Shown here piece by piece: positions 53,486 through 62,517 of a stretch of 64,000 nucleotides of DNA. The position numbers and the translations under genes were made by a program. Numbering within the stretch: position 1 is the first letter of the stretch; every line of letters begins with the position of its first letter. The DNA comes from Scytonematopsis contorta HA4267-MV1 (GTDB taxonomy: Bacteria; Cyanobacteriota; Cyanobacteriia; Cyanobacteriales; Nostocaceae). Below the pieces are notes generated by a model. That model was not told the origin of the DNA. It was given only the letters and a program-made list of their open reading frames with translations, and ran no database searches. The stretch covers positions 62,001 through 126,000 of the forward strand of contig JAHHIC010000048.1 in NCBI GenBank assembly GCA_019359035.1. Direction: 5' to 3'.

Positions 53486-55057
53486 ATGAACACAACATCT
53501 CAACCCGACCCAGTTCGTTTAGAAATCTTCAAGAATTTATATCAATTTAACGCTGAGCAAATGGGGATTGTCCTGCAAAACACAGCAGCATCAGTAAATA
53601 TTAAAGAACGTCTAGATTTTTCCTGCGCTATTTTCGACCAATCAGGATTATTAGTAGCCAACGCACCTCATATACCAGTACACTTAGGTTCAATGAGCGA
53701 AAGTGTCCGCAGTTTAATAAACGATAAAGCCGACACCCTTAAAGCAGGAAATGTATACCTATCAAATAACCCCTATAACGGAGGAACCCACCTTCCCGAC
53801 GTTACAGCCATCACCCCCGTCTTCCTCAATTCCCCCACTACTCCCCACTCCCCACTCCCCACTCCCCTCTTCTACGTAGCATCTCGTGGACATCAAGCGG
53901 ATATTGGTGGAATAACTCCTGGTTCGATGCCAAGTAACAGCACTACAGTAGAAGAAGAAGGAATTTTATTTGATAATTTTCTTTTAGTAGAAGAAGGAAA
54001 CTTTCGAGAAACCCAAGTCAGAGAATTACTATTAAATCATCGCTATCCAGCACGTAATCCTGACCAAAATATAGCCGATTTTAAAGCACAAATTGCAGCC
54101 AACGAAAGAGGAGCGCAAGAACTCCGAAAAATGGTTGCTCAATATGGACTCGATACAGTCCAAACTTATATGAAATTTGTGCAAGATAATGCGGAAGAAG
54201 CGGTCAGACGAGCAATTGATGTTTTAAAAGATGGTTCTTTTACTTATCAAATGGATAGCGGAGCGCAAATTCAAGTAAAAGTAACTATTCACCGGGAAAC
54301 ACGTAGCGCAACAATTGATTTTACTGGCACATCCCAACAACTAAATAGTAACTTTAATGCTCCTAAAGCTGTAACTCAAGCAGCAGTTTTATATGTATTT
54401 CGGACTTTAGTTGATGATAATATACCCTTAAATGCGGGATGTCTTAATCCCCTAGAAATTATTGTCCCCGAAGGCTGTATGCTTAACCCTACTTATCCAG
54501 CAGCAGTGGTTGCGGGTAATGTGGAAACATCCCAAGCTATTGTCGATGCTTTGTACGGAGCATTAGGTGTAATGTCTGCTTCTCAAGGGACAATGAACAA
54601 CTTTACTTTTGGGAATCAGCGATATCAATATTATGAAACTATCTGCGGTGGTTCGGGAGCGGGGGTTAACTTTGATGGTACAGACGCAGTTCAAACTCAT
54701 ATGACTAATTCTCGCTTAACTGACCCAGAAGTATTAGAAACTCGCTATCCTGTACTTTTAGAAAGCTTTAGTTTGCGTCCCAATAGCGGGGGTAAAGGGA
54801 AACATTCGGGAGGTAATGGGGTTATCCGTCGTATCAAATTTCTGGAAAATATGACTGCAAATATTCTCTCTAACCATCGTTCAGTTGCTCCCTTTGGCTT
54901 AAATGGTGGGGGAGTGGGACTTATTGGACGTAATTGGGTGCAACGTCGGGATGGAAGTCAAGAGAATTTAGATAGTACTGGAACTGTGGAAATGCAACCT
55001 GGGGATGTTTTTGTGATTGAGACTCCTGGGGGAGGAGGGTTTGGAAATAAAATGTAG
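53486..55057 (+). CDS. hyuB: Hydantoinase/oxoprolinase subunit B
   Basis: 523 aa. Family signatures: LDFSCAIFDQSGLLVANAPH, HIPVHLGSMSESV, GGTHLPDVT and SGGGGFG-like end (TPGGGGFGNKM). Forms the catalytic complex with HyuA for ATP-driven opening of a cyclic amide. Residues about 113-127 (NSPTTPHSPLPTPLF) are encoded by an ACTCCCC tandem repeat (53828-53870) inserted into the conserved region just before YVASRGHQADIGG. Confidence 0.92.
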   Translation: MNTTSQPDPVRLEIFKNLYQFNAEQMGIVLQNTAASVNIKERLDFSCAIFDQSGLLVANAPHIPVHLGSMSESVRSLINDKADTLKAGNVYLSNNPYNGGTHLPDVTAITPVFLNSPTTPHSPLPTPLFYVASRGHQADIGGITPGSMPSNSTTVEEEGILFDNFLLVEEGNFRETQVRELLLNHRYPARNPDQNIADFKAQIAANERGAQELRKMVAQYGLDTVQTYMKFVQDNAEEAVRRAIDVLKDGSFTYQMDSGAQIQVKVTIHRETRSATIDFTGTSQQLNSNFNAPKAVTQAAVLYVFRTLVDDNIPLNAGCLNPLEIIVPEGCMLNPTYPAAVVAGNVETSQAIVDALYGALGVMSASQGTMNNFTFGNQRYQYYETICGGSGAGVNFDGTDAVQTHMTNSRLTDPEVLETRYPVLLESFSLRPNSGGKGKHSGGNGVIRRIKFLENMTANILSNHRSVAPFGLNGGGVGLIGRNWVQRRDGSQENLDSTGTVEMQPGDVFVIETPGGGGFGNKM

Positions 55058-55264
55058 AGACGCGATTTATCGCGTCTATAAAATTTTATCGCGTCTATAA
55101 AATTTATCGCGTCTATAAAATTTATCGCGTCTATAAAATTTATCGCGTCTATAAAATTTATCGCGTCTATAAAATTTATCGCGTCTATAAAATTTATCGC
55201 GTCTATAAAATTTTATCGCGTCTATAAAATTTATCGCGTCTATAAAATTTATCGCGTCTCTACA
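55053..55264. repeat. 18-bp tandem array, 11 copies, grown from a GTAGAGACG palindrome
   Basis: Starts with GTAGAGACGCGATTTATCGC and continues with units of TATAAAATTTATCGCGTC (18 bp), two of them with extra T, ending ATCGCGTCTCTAC. Eleven copies of CGCGTCT. It starts at the hyuB stop. Confidence 0.95.
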
Positions 55265-55297
55265 TGTCTATAAATGTCTCTAAATTATTATGCTTAA

Positions 55298-56398
55298 TCA
55301 ACCAAACAATCCAAAAGCTCGTTGAACAAACCAAAATAACCCAATAGCAACAACACCAGCAGATACTAACCGACGAAAAGTTAATTCCCAAGGTTGTTTT
55401 CGTAAAGCACGAAAAGCCAAAAAGGCAATAGAGACAATAAAAATTTGACCAATTTCTACCCCAATATTAAAGCTAGCTAATGAAACAAACAAGTTAGATT
55501 GAGAAATATTAATCTCCCTAAGTACACCAGCAAAACCCATACCGTGGATAAGTCCAAAAACGAAAGTGAGTAACCAACGTCCTCGCGTATTTTTGCGCCA
55601 AAAATTCTCTAATGCTACATACACAATTGTTAGGGCAATTGCGCTTTCAACAAAGATAACAGGTAAAGAAACGATATTGAGAACAGCCAATGACAGCGTG
55701 ACAGAATGGGCAATTGTGAAAGCTGTGACTACTTTTAATAAGTAACTAAATCCTCCACCTAGCATTAACAAACTAATTAAAAATAAAACATGGTCGTAAC
55801 CCGTGAGAATATGTTCAATTCCCAATAATACAAAACTTACGACTTGTTGCCATAGAGAACTATTAGTTAAAGAAAACTCGCGTTTTTCTGGTGTAAATAC
55901 TAAGTTTTGGGTTCGTCCTTCTTGAATAACAGTAGCGAGACAATGTGCTGTAGGTACATTTGGAAGAAAGAAATTATAATCAATTTTCAGTCCATCAACT
56001 GGTTCTGACCAAGTGTAGTTTAGTTCCAAGGTTGTATGAGTTTTGTCATTACTTTGAATATTTGATGGTAAATTATTTGAAGGTGCGATAGAGATTTCAC
56101 CTTCTTGTTCTTTTTGATTAACCAAACGAATGCGACTACTTAAAAGCTTTTCTAACGCGATTTTGTGATTAGCAATTTCATTTGTTGAAATTTGTCCATT
56201 TTGGTTATCATCGGCAGAAATTACTAAAACAGTAGGAAAAGTCAATATTATTTCGGTTTGGGCCTTTTCTACGGTTATTTCTGCAACTGATAAATCTGCC
56301 CAGTGTGCATAACTAGGAGCAGGTGATAATGAAATTAAAAAGGCTCCTATAAAGGAAAAAATGCAAAGCCAGTATCTACTACGCAATTTTATTTTCAT
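55298..56398 (-). CDS. HupE/UreJ-family membrane protein with N-terminal EF-hand-like loop
   Basis: About 366 aa from ATG 56398 (a TTG eight codons earlier would overlap the TPR gene stop). Signal peptide (SFIGAFLISLSPAPSYAHW), a periplasmic part with DDNQNGQISTNEI, an EF-hand-like Ca-binding loop, then six or more membrane helices with HIL, DHVLFLISLLMLG and GLIHGMGFAG, the HupE/UreJ_2 signature. HupE and UreJ proteins take up nickel or cobalt. It follows the TPR gene by 13 bases, so one operon. Confidence 0.85.
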   Translation of the reverse strand: MKIKLRSRYWLCIFSFIGAFLISLSPAPSYAHWADLSVAEITVEKAQTEIILTFPTVLVISADDNQNGQISTNEIANHKIALEKLLSSRIRLVNQKEQEGEISIAPSNNLPSNIQSNDKTHTTLELNYTWSEPVDGLKIDYNFFLPNVPTAHCLATVIQEGRTQNLVFTPEKREFSLTNSSLWQQVVSFVLLGIEHILTGYDHVLFLISLLMLGGGFSYLLKVVTAFTIAHSVTLSLAVLNIVSLPVIFVESAIALTIVYVALENFWRKNTRGRWLLTFVFGLIHGMGFAGVLREINISQSNLFVSLASFNIGVEIGQIFIVSIAFLAFRALRKQPWELTFRRLVSAGVVAIGLFWFVQRAFGLFG

Positions 56399-56411
56399 TT
56401 GTTTACTTCTA

Positions 56412-57815
56412 CTAAAAACCAAAATTTTCTAACCCCAGTCCCAATGTACGTCGAGTTTGTTCGTCAAATGTGGGGTCTGTTTCTAGAGCCAATTTTTCGT
56501 AGGCTAAAGCCTGCTGTTTATTTCCTAATGATTTTTCAATAATTCCTGCACGGTAAAATATACCTGCATCTTTTACACCCGAACCTAATGCTTCTTGAAT
56601 AATTTTTTGGGCTTCTTTTGTGCGTCCGGAACGTAATAAAACCCAAGCTAAAGTATCTAATGTTTGGGTATCACGTCTAATCTTGATTTCTGATTGCATC
56701 AAAGATAAAGCTTCGGTGATATCTTGAGTACTATTCTTTTCTAATAATAATCTTGCTAATTCGCGTCGATGTCCAAAGCTTCCGTTTGTATGTCCGCTAG
56801 CATTTTCTTGTCGTAATAAATTTTCGGCTTTATTTAAAATATTGACTGCTTCCTGTTTTTTACCTTGTAACTGCTTGATTCTTGCTTGACTTAGCAAAAC
56901 AGTATGGTCAAAAATTGTTGATGATTGTTGTGAATTTGGTAGAACTTGAGCGTAAAGGCTTTGTGCTTCATTATAATTACTTTTTCTAGTTTCCAATTCT
57001 GCCAAGTGTAGTAGAGCCAAAGGATTTCTTGGTAATATCCGCAGTGCTTCTTTGTATAGTTTTTCTGCTAGCTCTAGTTGCCCATGTTTATAGTAAATTT
57101 GTCCAAGTAATACTCGCGTGTAAGCTGAACTACCCATTTCTCCAGCTTCTTCGGCAATGAGAGCTAATTTATAAGTATCAATTGCTTCTTTATTCTTTCC
57201 CTGTGCGTTAAGTACCAAGGCTTGTAAAGTTAAACTACCTTGGGTAGGAATTTTGTTAACTAGGGTATCAGCAGCTGTTTTTGCCTCCGTTAATTTACCT
57301 GTTGCTAGGTTGGATGTTACCAAGATAGCAAGGGCATTTTCGTTACGAGGTTGCAATTTTAATACTTGGTCAGATAGGCGAATAGCTTCGCTAAAATCAT
57401 GCCTAGCCTGGGCGATACGGGCAAGTACAATAATTGCGCTAGGATTGTTAAAGGGTAAGCTAGCGAAAGAACGCCTTGCTGCTTGTTCTGCTAATAAGTA
57501 CCAGTTATTTTCGCCTGTTGCTTTTGCCATTTTCAAGTAGGCTTGAGCTAAGGAAGCTAAATTCAAGGCACTTTGAGGATTTTGACGATTTTTTTCTTGA
57601 TAAAAAGTAATTTCTTCCAATAATTTAGTCCGACGATTATCAGTTCCAGGTAAAGATTGAGAGAAATTATAGGCTAATGGAGCTTCTAGTTTATTAGACT
57701 TTGAATGTAAAAGAACTGAAACAGCTACTATCAAGACAGTTGCAATAGATGCTGATAGTAGTAGCCAAATAACTTTAGGGATTTTTGGTTGGTGTTTGTA
57801 GAATGCTTGCATCAT
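56412..57815 (-). CDS. TPR-repeat protein with membrane anchor
   Basis: 467 aa. One N-terminal membrane helix (VIWLLLSASIATVLIVAVSV). About nine TPR-like helix pairs (e.g. ALAILVTSNLATGKLTEAKT, GQIYYKHGQLELAEKLYKEAL). Solenoids of this type bind partner proteins. It is between the DUF4331 protein and the HupE protein in one orientation; this trio recurs in bacteria and may form a metal or cell-envelope system (inference). Confidence 0.85.
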   Translation of the reverse strand: MMQAFYKHQPKIPKVIWLLLSASIATVLIVAVSVLLHSKSNKLEAPLAYNFSQSLPGTDNRRTKLLEEITFYQEKNRQNPQSALNLASLAQAYLKMAKATGENNWYLLAEQAARRSFASLPFNNPSAIIVLARIAQARHDFSEAIRLSDQVLKLQPRNENALAILVTSNLATGKLTEAKTAADTLVNKIPTQGSLTLQALVLNAQGKNKEAIDTYKLALIAEEAGEMGSSAYTRVLLGQIYYKHGQLELAEKLYKEALRILPRNPLALLHLAELETRKSNYNEAQSLYAQVLPNSQQSSTIFDHTVLLSQARIKQLQGKKQEAVNILNKAENLLRQENASGHTNGSFGHRRELARLLLEKNSTQDITEALSLMQSEIKIRRDTQTLDTLAWVLLRSGRTKEAQKIIQEALGSGVKDAGIFYRAGIIEKSLGNKQQALAYEKLALETDPTFDEQTRRTLGLGLENFGF

Positions 57816-57845
57816 TACTTTTCTTTTTTATGAACACTTGTAATT

Positions 57846-57914
57846 AGGTTCGTAGTTGCGCTTTAGCGCTCATTCCTGCAAAGAGAAGAGGCGCTAAAGC
57901 GCAACTACAAGCCT
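57846..57914. repeat. ~69-bp hairpin element (AGGTTCGTAGT family), copy 2
   Basis: AGGTTCGTAGTTGCGCTTTAGCGC-type left arm and the matching right arm with GCGCTAAAGCGCAACTAC. Sits between the TPR gene and DUF4331 gene. Confidence 0.75.
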
Positions 57915-57943
57915 CTTGAATAAGGGTCGGTTACAAATTCTTT

Positions 57944-59197
57944 TTAGTTTGGTAGTGCTAAGTAAGGGAATTGCTGCTCTAATGGTTTGTGACCTTGGGA
58001 TGGATTGCCAGGAGTACCTTCATAAGACACATTATCGGTTTTTACCGCCTGATTTGTAAGTACACCTAAAGTGATATCAATCACATCATCAGCTAGCTTG
58101 CGTCCAGCAATAGGGCTACCTTTAGCATTGAGAGCATTACCATAACCACTGGAAATATTAGTATCTATCCGCATGACATCGGGAAGAAAAGCACCCAATA
58201 AAGCATTTGTGCGTTGATTGTCATTGCCAAGAGCTTTGAGCGTTTTTTTCGCTTCTGCTCCAACAGGTGCAGCAGCAGGACTTAAGTCAGCGGTTGGAGG
58301 AATGCTGTTGAATGCATTGAGAAAGTCGTTGGTAACAATCAAACCTTCGTTTATTCCTGGTCGTCCTAGACGCTCAAATTGTTGAAATTTACCAGTCCGA
58401 GGGTCCCTGACTGAGATAGTTTGCCAAACGTCAAAAGTCGTTGCATTAGAATATCCCGCTAAAAAGGAGCGTGGAATCCTGACTACAATGGAGTTGACGT
58501 TATATCCTTTAGCAAAGTCAATTGCTTGATTCGTAGGACGAAAACCCACAGCAGGACCGATACCCAAAGCTCCTGCACGAACTCGGAAGAATTGTTCAAC
58601 GTCAAAAAAGAAGGGGTCTTCCCGCAATCCAGCGAATACGTCTACTCGTGTATTCCCTAGAAATAAGTTATTGATGGTTGGGTTTTTATGGTTTGCGTTT
58701 AATGAGGTAGTCCGACCTTCTGAACTTCTCTTTTTACCATCTGCAATTGCTGTTAGTCTAAATTGTTGTTCACCGTTGTTGTTAGGTGGGCTAAATTGAA
58801 ATTGCAGAACGATATCTTCTTTACCTGTAGGGGTTTCATCTTTGTTAGCAACACGACTAACTTTAAATTCGTAAAGTGCATTAGTGCTGAAATAATACTG
58901 TTGCCGAGCTACGGAGCGCGGGTTAGTGTTCATGATAAAAACTAAGTCATCTTTACGCGCAGAAGGGTTTTGGTCTTGCTCCCGGAATACATATAAATCA
59001 GTTAAATTTACGTTGCGTCCCTTGGTATCCACTTCACCATCATCATGGTCGGAAGCTGTTACATATTTTGGAGCTAAAATAGTGAGACCTAGAGTCAGAC
59101 TTAAGGCTATCAAGCCTAATCCTGCAAATGCTTTGACTTTATCAGAATTATATTTTTGTAAGAAGTTTTTAATTGTCTTTTTTGTTCCTAACTTCAT
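57944..59197 (-). CDS. DUF4331 domain protein
   Basis: About 417 aa from ATG 59197, chosen because AGGAGC lies directly before it (a GTG six codons upstream would swallow the ribosome site). N-terminal signal (GLGLIALSLTLGLTILAPKYVTASDHDD) then the DUF4331 core with DLYVFREQDQN, FIMNTNPRS and SNATTFDVWQTI. Secreted; function unknown, and often beside TPR and HupE genes as here. Confidence 0.88.
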   Translation of the reverse strand: MKLGTKKTIKNFLQKYNSDKVKAFAGLGLIALSLTLGLTILAPKYVTASDHDDGEVDTKGRNVNLTDLYVFREQDQNPSARKDDLVFIMNTNPRSVARQQYYFSTNALYEFKVSRVANKDETPTGKEDIVLQFQFSPPNNNGEQQFRLTAIADGKKRSSEGRTTSLNANHKNPTINNLFLGNTRVDVFAGLREDPFFFDVEQFFRVRAGALGIGPAVGFRPTNQAIDFAKGYNVNSIVVRIPRSFLAGYSNATTFDVWQTISVRDPRTGKFQQFERLGRPGINEGLIVTNDFLNAFNSIPPTADLSPAAAPVGAEAKKTLKALGNDNQRTNALLGAFLPDVMRIDTNISSGYGNALNAKGSPIAGRKLADDVIDITLGVLTNQAVKTDNVSYEGTPGNPSQGHKPLEQQFPYLALPN

Positions 59198-59461
59198 TTT
59201 TTTGCTCCTATACACTGTTTGGATGACCTATATAAGTCGAGACATCTGAATTTATTTGTGAGTTTTATTGTAGTGGAATCAGATGTTCACTTTACACGCC
59301 ATAAACTGCTCATTTCTTGTTCATTTACTTCAGTCATTTTGTTTGCTTCTCAAATAGGTTTACGCCAACCCTAAAGATATGGATTTATTTCTGATTAAAA
59401 AATAAAAAAATCTAGGTTTAGCATCCCTCGTGACACTGAAAACCCCAACCCGTTTACGGGG

Positions 59462-59664
59462 CTATCGTGTACACATACAGCAAATTTCTAGTTAGTGAAA
59501 TACAACCGGGCGGGCAAGGATGCCCACCCCACAAGAGTTTGGTATTAAACCTATGTACCTCATTTACCCGCAAACTGCTGTAAGTCCATAAAATCCCTGA
59601 ACTAAAGTTCGGGGTTATTTTGTGGAACTTTAGAACTATTTCGAGACTTGTGTGTACGCGGTAG
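59462..59664. mobile_element. 203-bp MITE (CTATCGTGTACACA termini), mosaic, with perfect 10-bp target duplication
   Basis: Ends CTATCGTGTACACA and TGTGTACGCGGTAG, flanked on both sides by GTTTACGGGG. Its right half (CCTGAACTAAAGTTCGGGG ... CGAGACTTGTGTGTAC) matches the left and right borders of 32787-32988; its left half holds a ~107-bp TAGCGGTT-family element. Confidence 0.85.
59476..59582. repeat. ~107-bp TA-flanked MITE (TAGCGGTT family), copy 3, nested
   Basis: TACAGC and GCTGTA ends, GGGCGGGCAAGGATGCCCAC core and GTACCTCATTTACC as in the other copies. Lies inside the 59462 element. Confidence 0.65.
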
Positions 59665-59758
59665 GTTTACGGGGAGGGGGCTAAGATTTACGATAAATAT
59701 TTCCAAATATTCCCAAAAATCAAACAAAAATCAACAATATTTCTGTATATTTTCGTAG

Positions 59759-59784
59759 CCCCCTCCCCGCGTGCGGGGAGGGGG
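59759..59784. terminator. GC-rich hairpin (CCCCCTCCCCGC / GCGGGGAGGGGG)
   Basis: Perfect 12-bp stem and 2-base loop followed by GTTGGGGGTGGGGTTTT. It lies just beyond the kinase stop and is the uninterrupted version of the repeat into which the 32787 element was inserted. Confidence 0.6.
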
Positions 59785-59807
59785 TTGGGGGTGGGGTTTT
59801 CGCTCGC

Positions 59808-61907
59808 TCACTGCATCCCATCAATAGCACCGGGAGGTAGTCCTAGTTCACGAGCTTTTTGTTCTGATTCCCTTGCTTCCTGAGTTTTACCTAATTCTTT
59901 TAAAGCCCTAGCTCGGTTAGCCCAAACATAAGGGTCTTTATCGTTTAATTCTTTAGCTTTATTAAATGCAGTCAACGCTTCCTGTAGTCTTTCGTTTTTA
60001 GTACCATTATCTTCTATATCTAAAAGAGATAATCCTTTACCTAACCAAGCTGGATGAAATGTTTCTCTAGCTTGAATTGCTCTATTAAATGAAATTAAAG
60101 CTTCCTTAGGATTCTTAATTTTTTGTAATAGCAACCAACCTCGATTTACCCATACTTGATAATCATCTGAACGAACTTTAATCGCTTCATCAAAAGCAGC
60201 AAGTGCTTCTTGAGGCTTGCCTAATATATCTAATGTATTGCCTTTACCTAACAATGCTTCATAAAAATTCTTGTCAACCGCTAAAGCCTGATTAAAAGAG
60301 TCAAGAGCTTCTTGTGGTCGTCTTAATTTTAAGAACACAGAACCTCGGTCAGTTAAAGCTATTACATTATTTGGTTGACTTGAAATTAAATCATTATAGC
60401 TTTCAAGAGCTTCTTCAAAATATCGCTTTGCTTCTGATTGTCCCTTAGAAATTTCGACAGCAAAACCAATCTCCTGCCAAATTCTCGGTTCTTCTGGGTT
60501 TTTTGATTTGAGTGTAGCAAACGCTTCTGATGCTTCCTCAGACTTACCTAAACCTATTAAAGCTAAACCTTTTCCACTCCAACCTTCTGGATTATTAGGG
60601 TTTAAATCTATAACTCTTTCATAAGTACTTAATGCTTCTTTATAGTTCCCTTGGTTATATTCTATCTTTCCTTTATTAATATATATTTTACTCAATACTT
60701 TAATATCTTTTGGCTGTAAAGAAATGGCATGATTATAAAATTGTAAGGCTTTTAAATCACGTCCTAAACTTAAAAGCGCGTCACCTCTTCCTTGCCATCC
60801 TTGAACCGAGTAGGGTTGAATTTTAACTAATTGGTCAAATTCTTTTAATGCTGCATCCGGTTGACCTTTGTCAAGCAGTTCATTGCCTTTATTTAAATGA
60901 TATAATGGTCTAATAAATGGATTTATTAATTCGATTGTTGAGGTTAGCCCTACAATTATAGCTACAGCTGAGAGTGCAAGCGGTATCGGCTTTCTGTTTT
61001 TCAGGAAAGAATTACTGTTGCCATCAACTGTATTCATCTGAGAATTCATCCTAGGTACTTGTGTTGAGCGTTGATTTTGCTGTATTAAAGGACTGGTTTC
61101 TTCTCTTGTTAAATCACTAATCACTTCTGAGACATATTGATACCGTTCTTCTGGTTGGTAGTACACCATTTTTTTCAGAATACTAGCTAACCAAGTATCT
61201 ACATCCGGTAATATTACGTTATCATTTTGGTCTCTTCTTAAAGTTGTGGGATGCATCCCCGTTAAAAGTTGTATTGCTGTCACTCCTAGAGAATATATGT
61301 CGCTACAAAACCATACATTTCCTTCCATTTGCTCTGGGGGACTATATCCTTGAGTTACTATCTTGGTTTGCATTCCTTGTTGTGTTAGGGATGCATGTTG
61401 ATTGTCCTCTAATTTCTTGACTGCTCCAAAGTCAATCAAAACAAATTTTCTATCTGTTGTTTTTTGAATTATATTTGATGGCTTAATATCACGATGAATA
61501 ATTCTTTGTTGATGAATAAAGTTTAATATTGATAATATTTGTCGTAAAAAATTTATAACATCTTTTCTAGCCCACCTACCTCCTAACATTTTGTTCAGTG
61601 GTATACCATCTATAAATTCTTCGACTAAATAATAACTATTATCGATTTGAAAAAAATCTAAAAATTTCGGTATTTGATGACTATTCTCTAAGCTCTCTAA
61701 TATTCGTGCTTCTCGATGAAATAATCGTTTTGCTGTTTCAACTTCTGCATATTCTGAATTTAGCCTTTTGATGACACACTGAGAATTGTTACACTTTGTG
61801 TCTTCAGCTAAAAAAGTGACCCCAAAACCACCTCGTCCTAACTCACCGAGTACTCTATATCGCTCGTATAGCAGTTTGTCTTCCACATCTTTTACCGTGT
61901 TACTCAT
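59808..61907 (-). CDS. Ser/Thr protein kinase with C-terminal TPR repeats
   Basis: 699 aa. Kinase domain residues ~15-275: glycine loop GRGGFGVTFLAED, catalytic HRDIKPSNII and DFGAVKKL, and PPEQM. A membrane helix at ~307-325 (LALSAVAIIVGLTS) follows, then about nine TPR units (residues 335-690). All kinase catalytic residues are intact. This PknB/SpkB-like design with external TPR is common in cyanobacteria. Targets unknown. Confidence 0.93.
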   Translation of the reverse strand: MSNTVKDVEDKLLYERYRVLGELGRGGFGVTFLAEDTKCNNSQCVIKRLNSEYAEVETAKRLFHREARILESLENSHQIPKFLDFFQIDNSYYLVEEFIDGIPLNKMLGGRWARKDVINFLRQILSILNFIHQQRIIHRDIKPSNIIQKTTDRKFVLIDFGAVKKLEDNQHASLTQQGMQTKIVTQGYSPPEQMEGNVWFCSDIYSLGVTAIQLLTGMHPTTLRRDQNDNVILPDVDTWLASILKKMVYYQPEERYQYVSEVISDLTREETSPLIQQNQRSTQVPRMNSQMNTVDGNSNSFLKNRKPIPLALSAVAIIVGLTSTIELINPFIRPLYHLNKGNELLDKGQPDAALKEFDQLVKIQPYSVQGWQGRGDALLSLGRDLKALQFYNHAISLQPKDIKVLSKIYINKGKIEYNQGNYKEALSTYERVIDLNPNNPEGWSGKGLALIGLGKSEEASEAFATLKSKNPEEPRIWQEIGFAVEISKGQSEAKRYFEEALESYNDLISSQPNNVIALTDRGSVFLKLRRPQEALDSFNQALAVDKNFYEALLGKGNTLDILGKPQEALAAFDEAIKVRSDDYQVWVNRGWLLLQKIKNPKEALISFNRAIQARETFHPAWLGKGLSLLDIEDNGTKNERLQEALTAFNKAKELNDKDPYVWANRARALKELGKTQEARESEQKARELGLPPGAIDGMQ

Positions 61908-62060
61908 ATATTACGGGTCGTAAATACTACAGTGATATTTTAGCGGACAAATTTCTTTACCTTTTATTAATGTTTGTACCTCGGTGATGATAGTGAACTT
62001 ACCATAATTTTCTTTACTATTTTAGCAAAAAGCACGATTTTTTGATATCAACCCATCCCT
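61908..62060. other. Intergenic, before the kinase
   Basis: The kinase promoter (minus strand) should be here. No gene seen. Confidence 0.4.
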
Positions 62061-62265
62061 TTAAACCCACCTCCGTGGGTTTCCCTTGTGTAGCCGCGTT
62101 CGCGTAGCGTGCCCATAAAGGCATATTCCATTCGCCCGGTGGTTTGTTCGGGTAGTTTCGCCAGGTGGTTTGACCGGGTGGTTTTAGAGTTTAATAGTTT
62201 AAAATATTTAACCGGGCGAATGGAATTCTCGGCTACACAGGGAAAACCCACGGAGGTGGGTTTAA
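62061..62265. repeat. 205-bp inverted-repeat element (TTAAACCCACC ends)
   Basis: The ends TTAAACCCACCTCCGTGGGT pair with the right arm, about 34 of 36 up to GTGTAGCCG. A second nested pair is CCATTCGCCCGGT / ACCGGGCGAATGG. The middle has three degenerate GGTGGTTTG-like units. Confidence 0.8.
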
Positions 62266-62517
62266 GAGTTGGCATCATCTAAGGGATTAAAGAGTCATAT
62301 TTATTTTTTTTGTCTTTTTTATACCTCAGCACCTCCTTAAATACTGTTTTTTTATATATCTAAATCTTACTTAGTTAACTTTTATTATGATTATGATGAC
62401 CAGAAAGCACAATATATGGTAAATAAAATCTAGTTAAGTAAAATTACTTAAAAATAAATCATTTAACATGCTGCGAACTTTTGGGGTGATGCCAATATTA
62501 ACTGGGGAGCGCAAATC
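62266..62517 (+). promoter_or_regulatory. Upstream region of the TpsB gene
   Basis: 252 AT-rich bases, no gene; a GGGGAG ribosome site is 9-14 bases before the ATG at 62518. Confidence 0.4.

Noticed and set aside
59216-59330. Possible small gene upstream of DUF4331 on the plus strand
   Set aside because: The 107-aa frame at 58926-59249 is mostly antisense to DUF4331 coding sequence and has no ribosome site.
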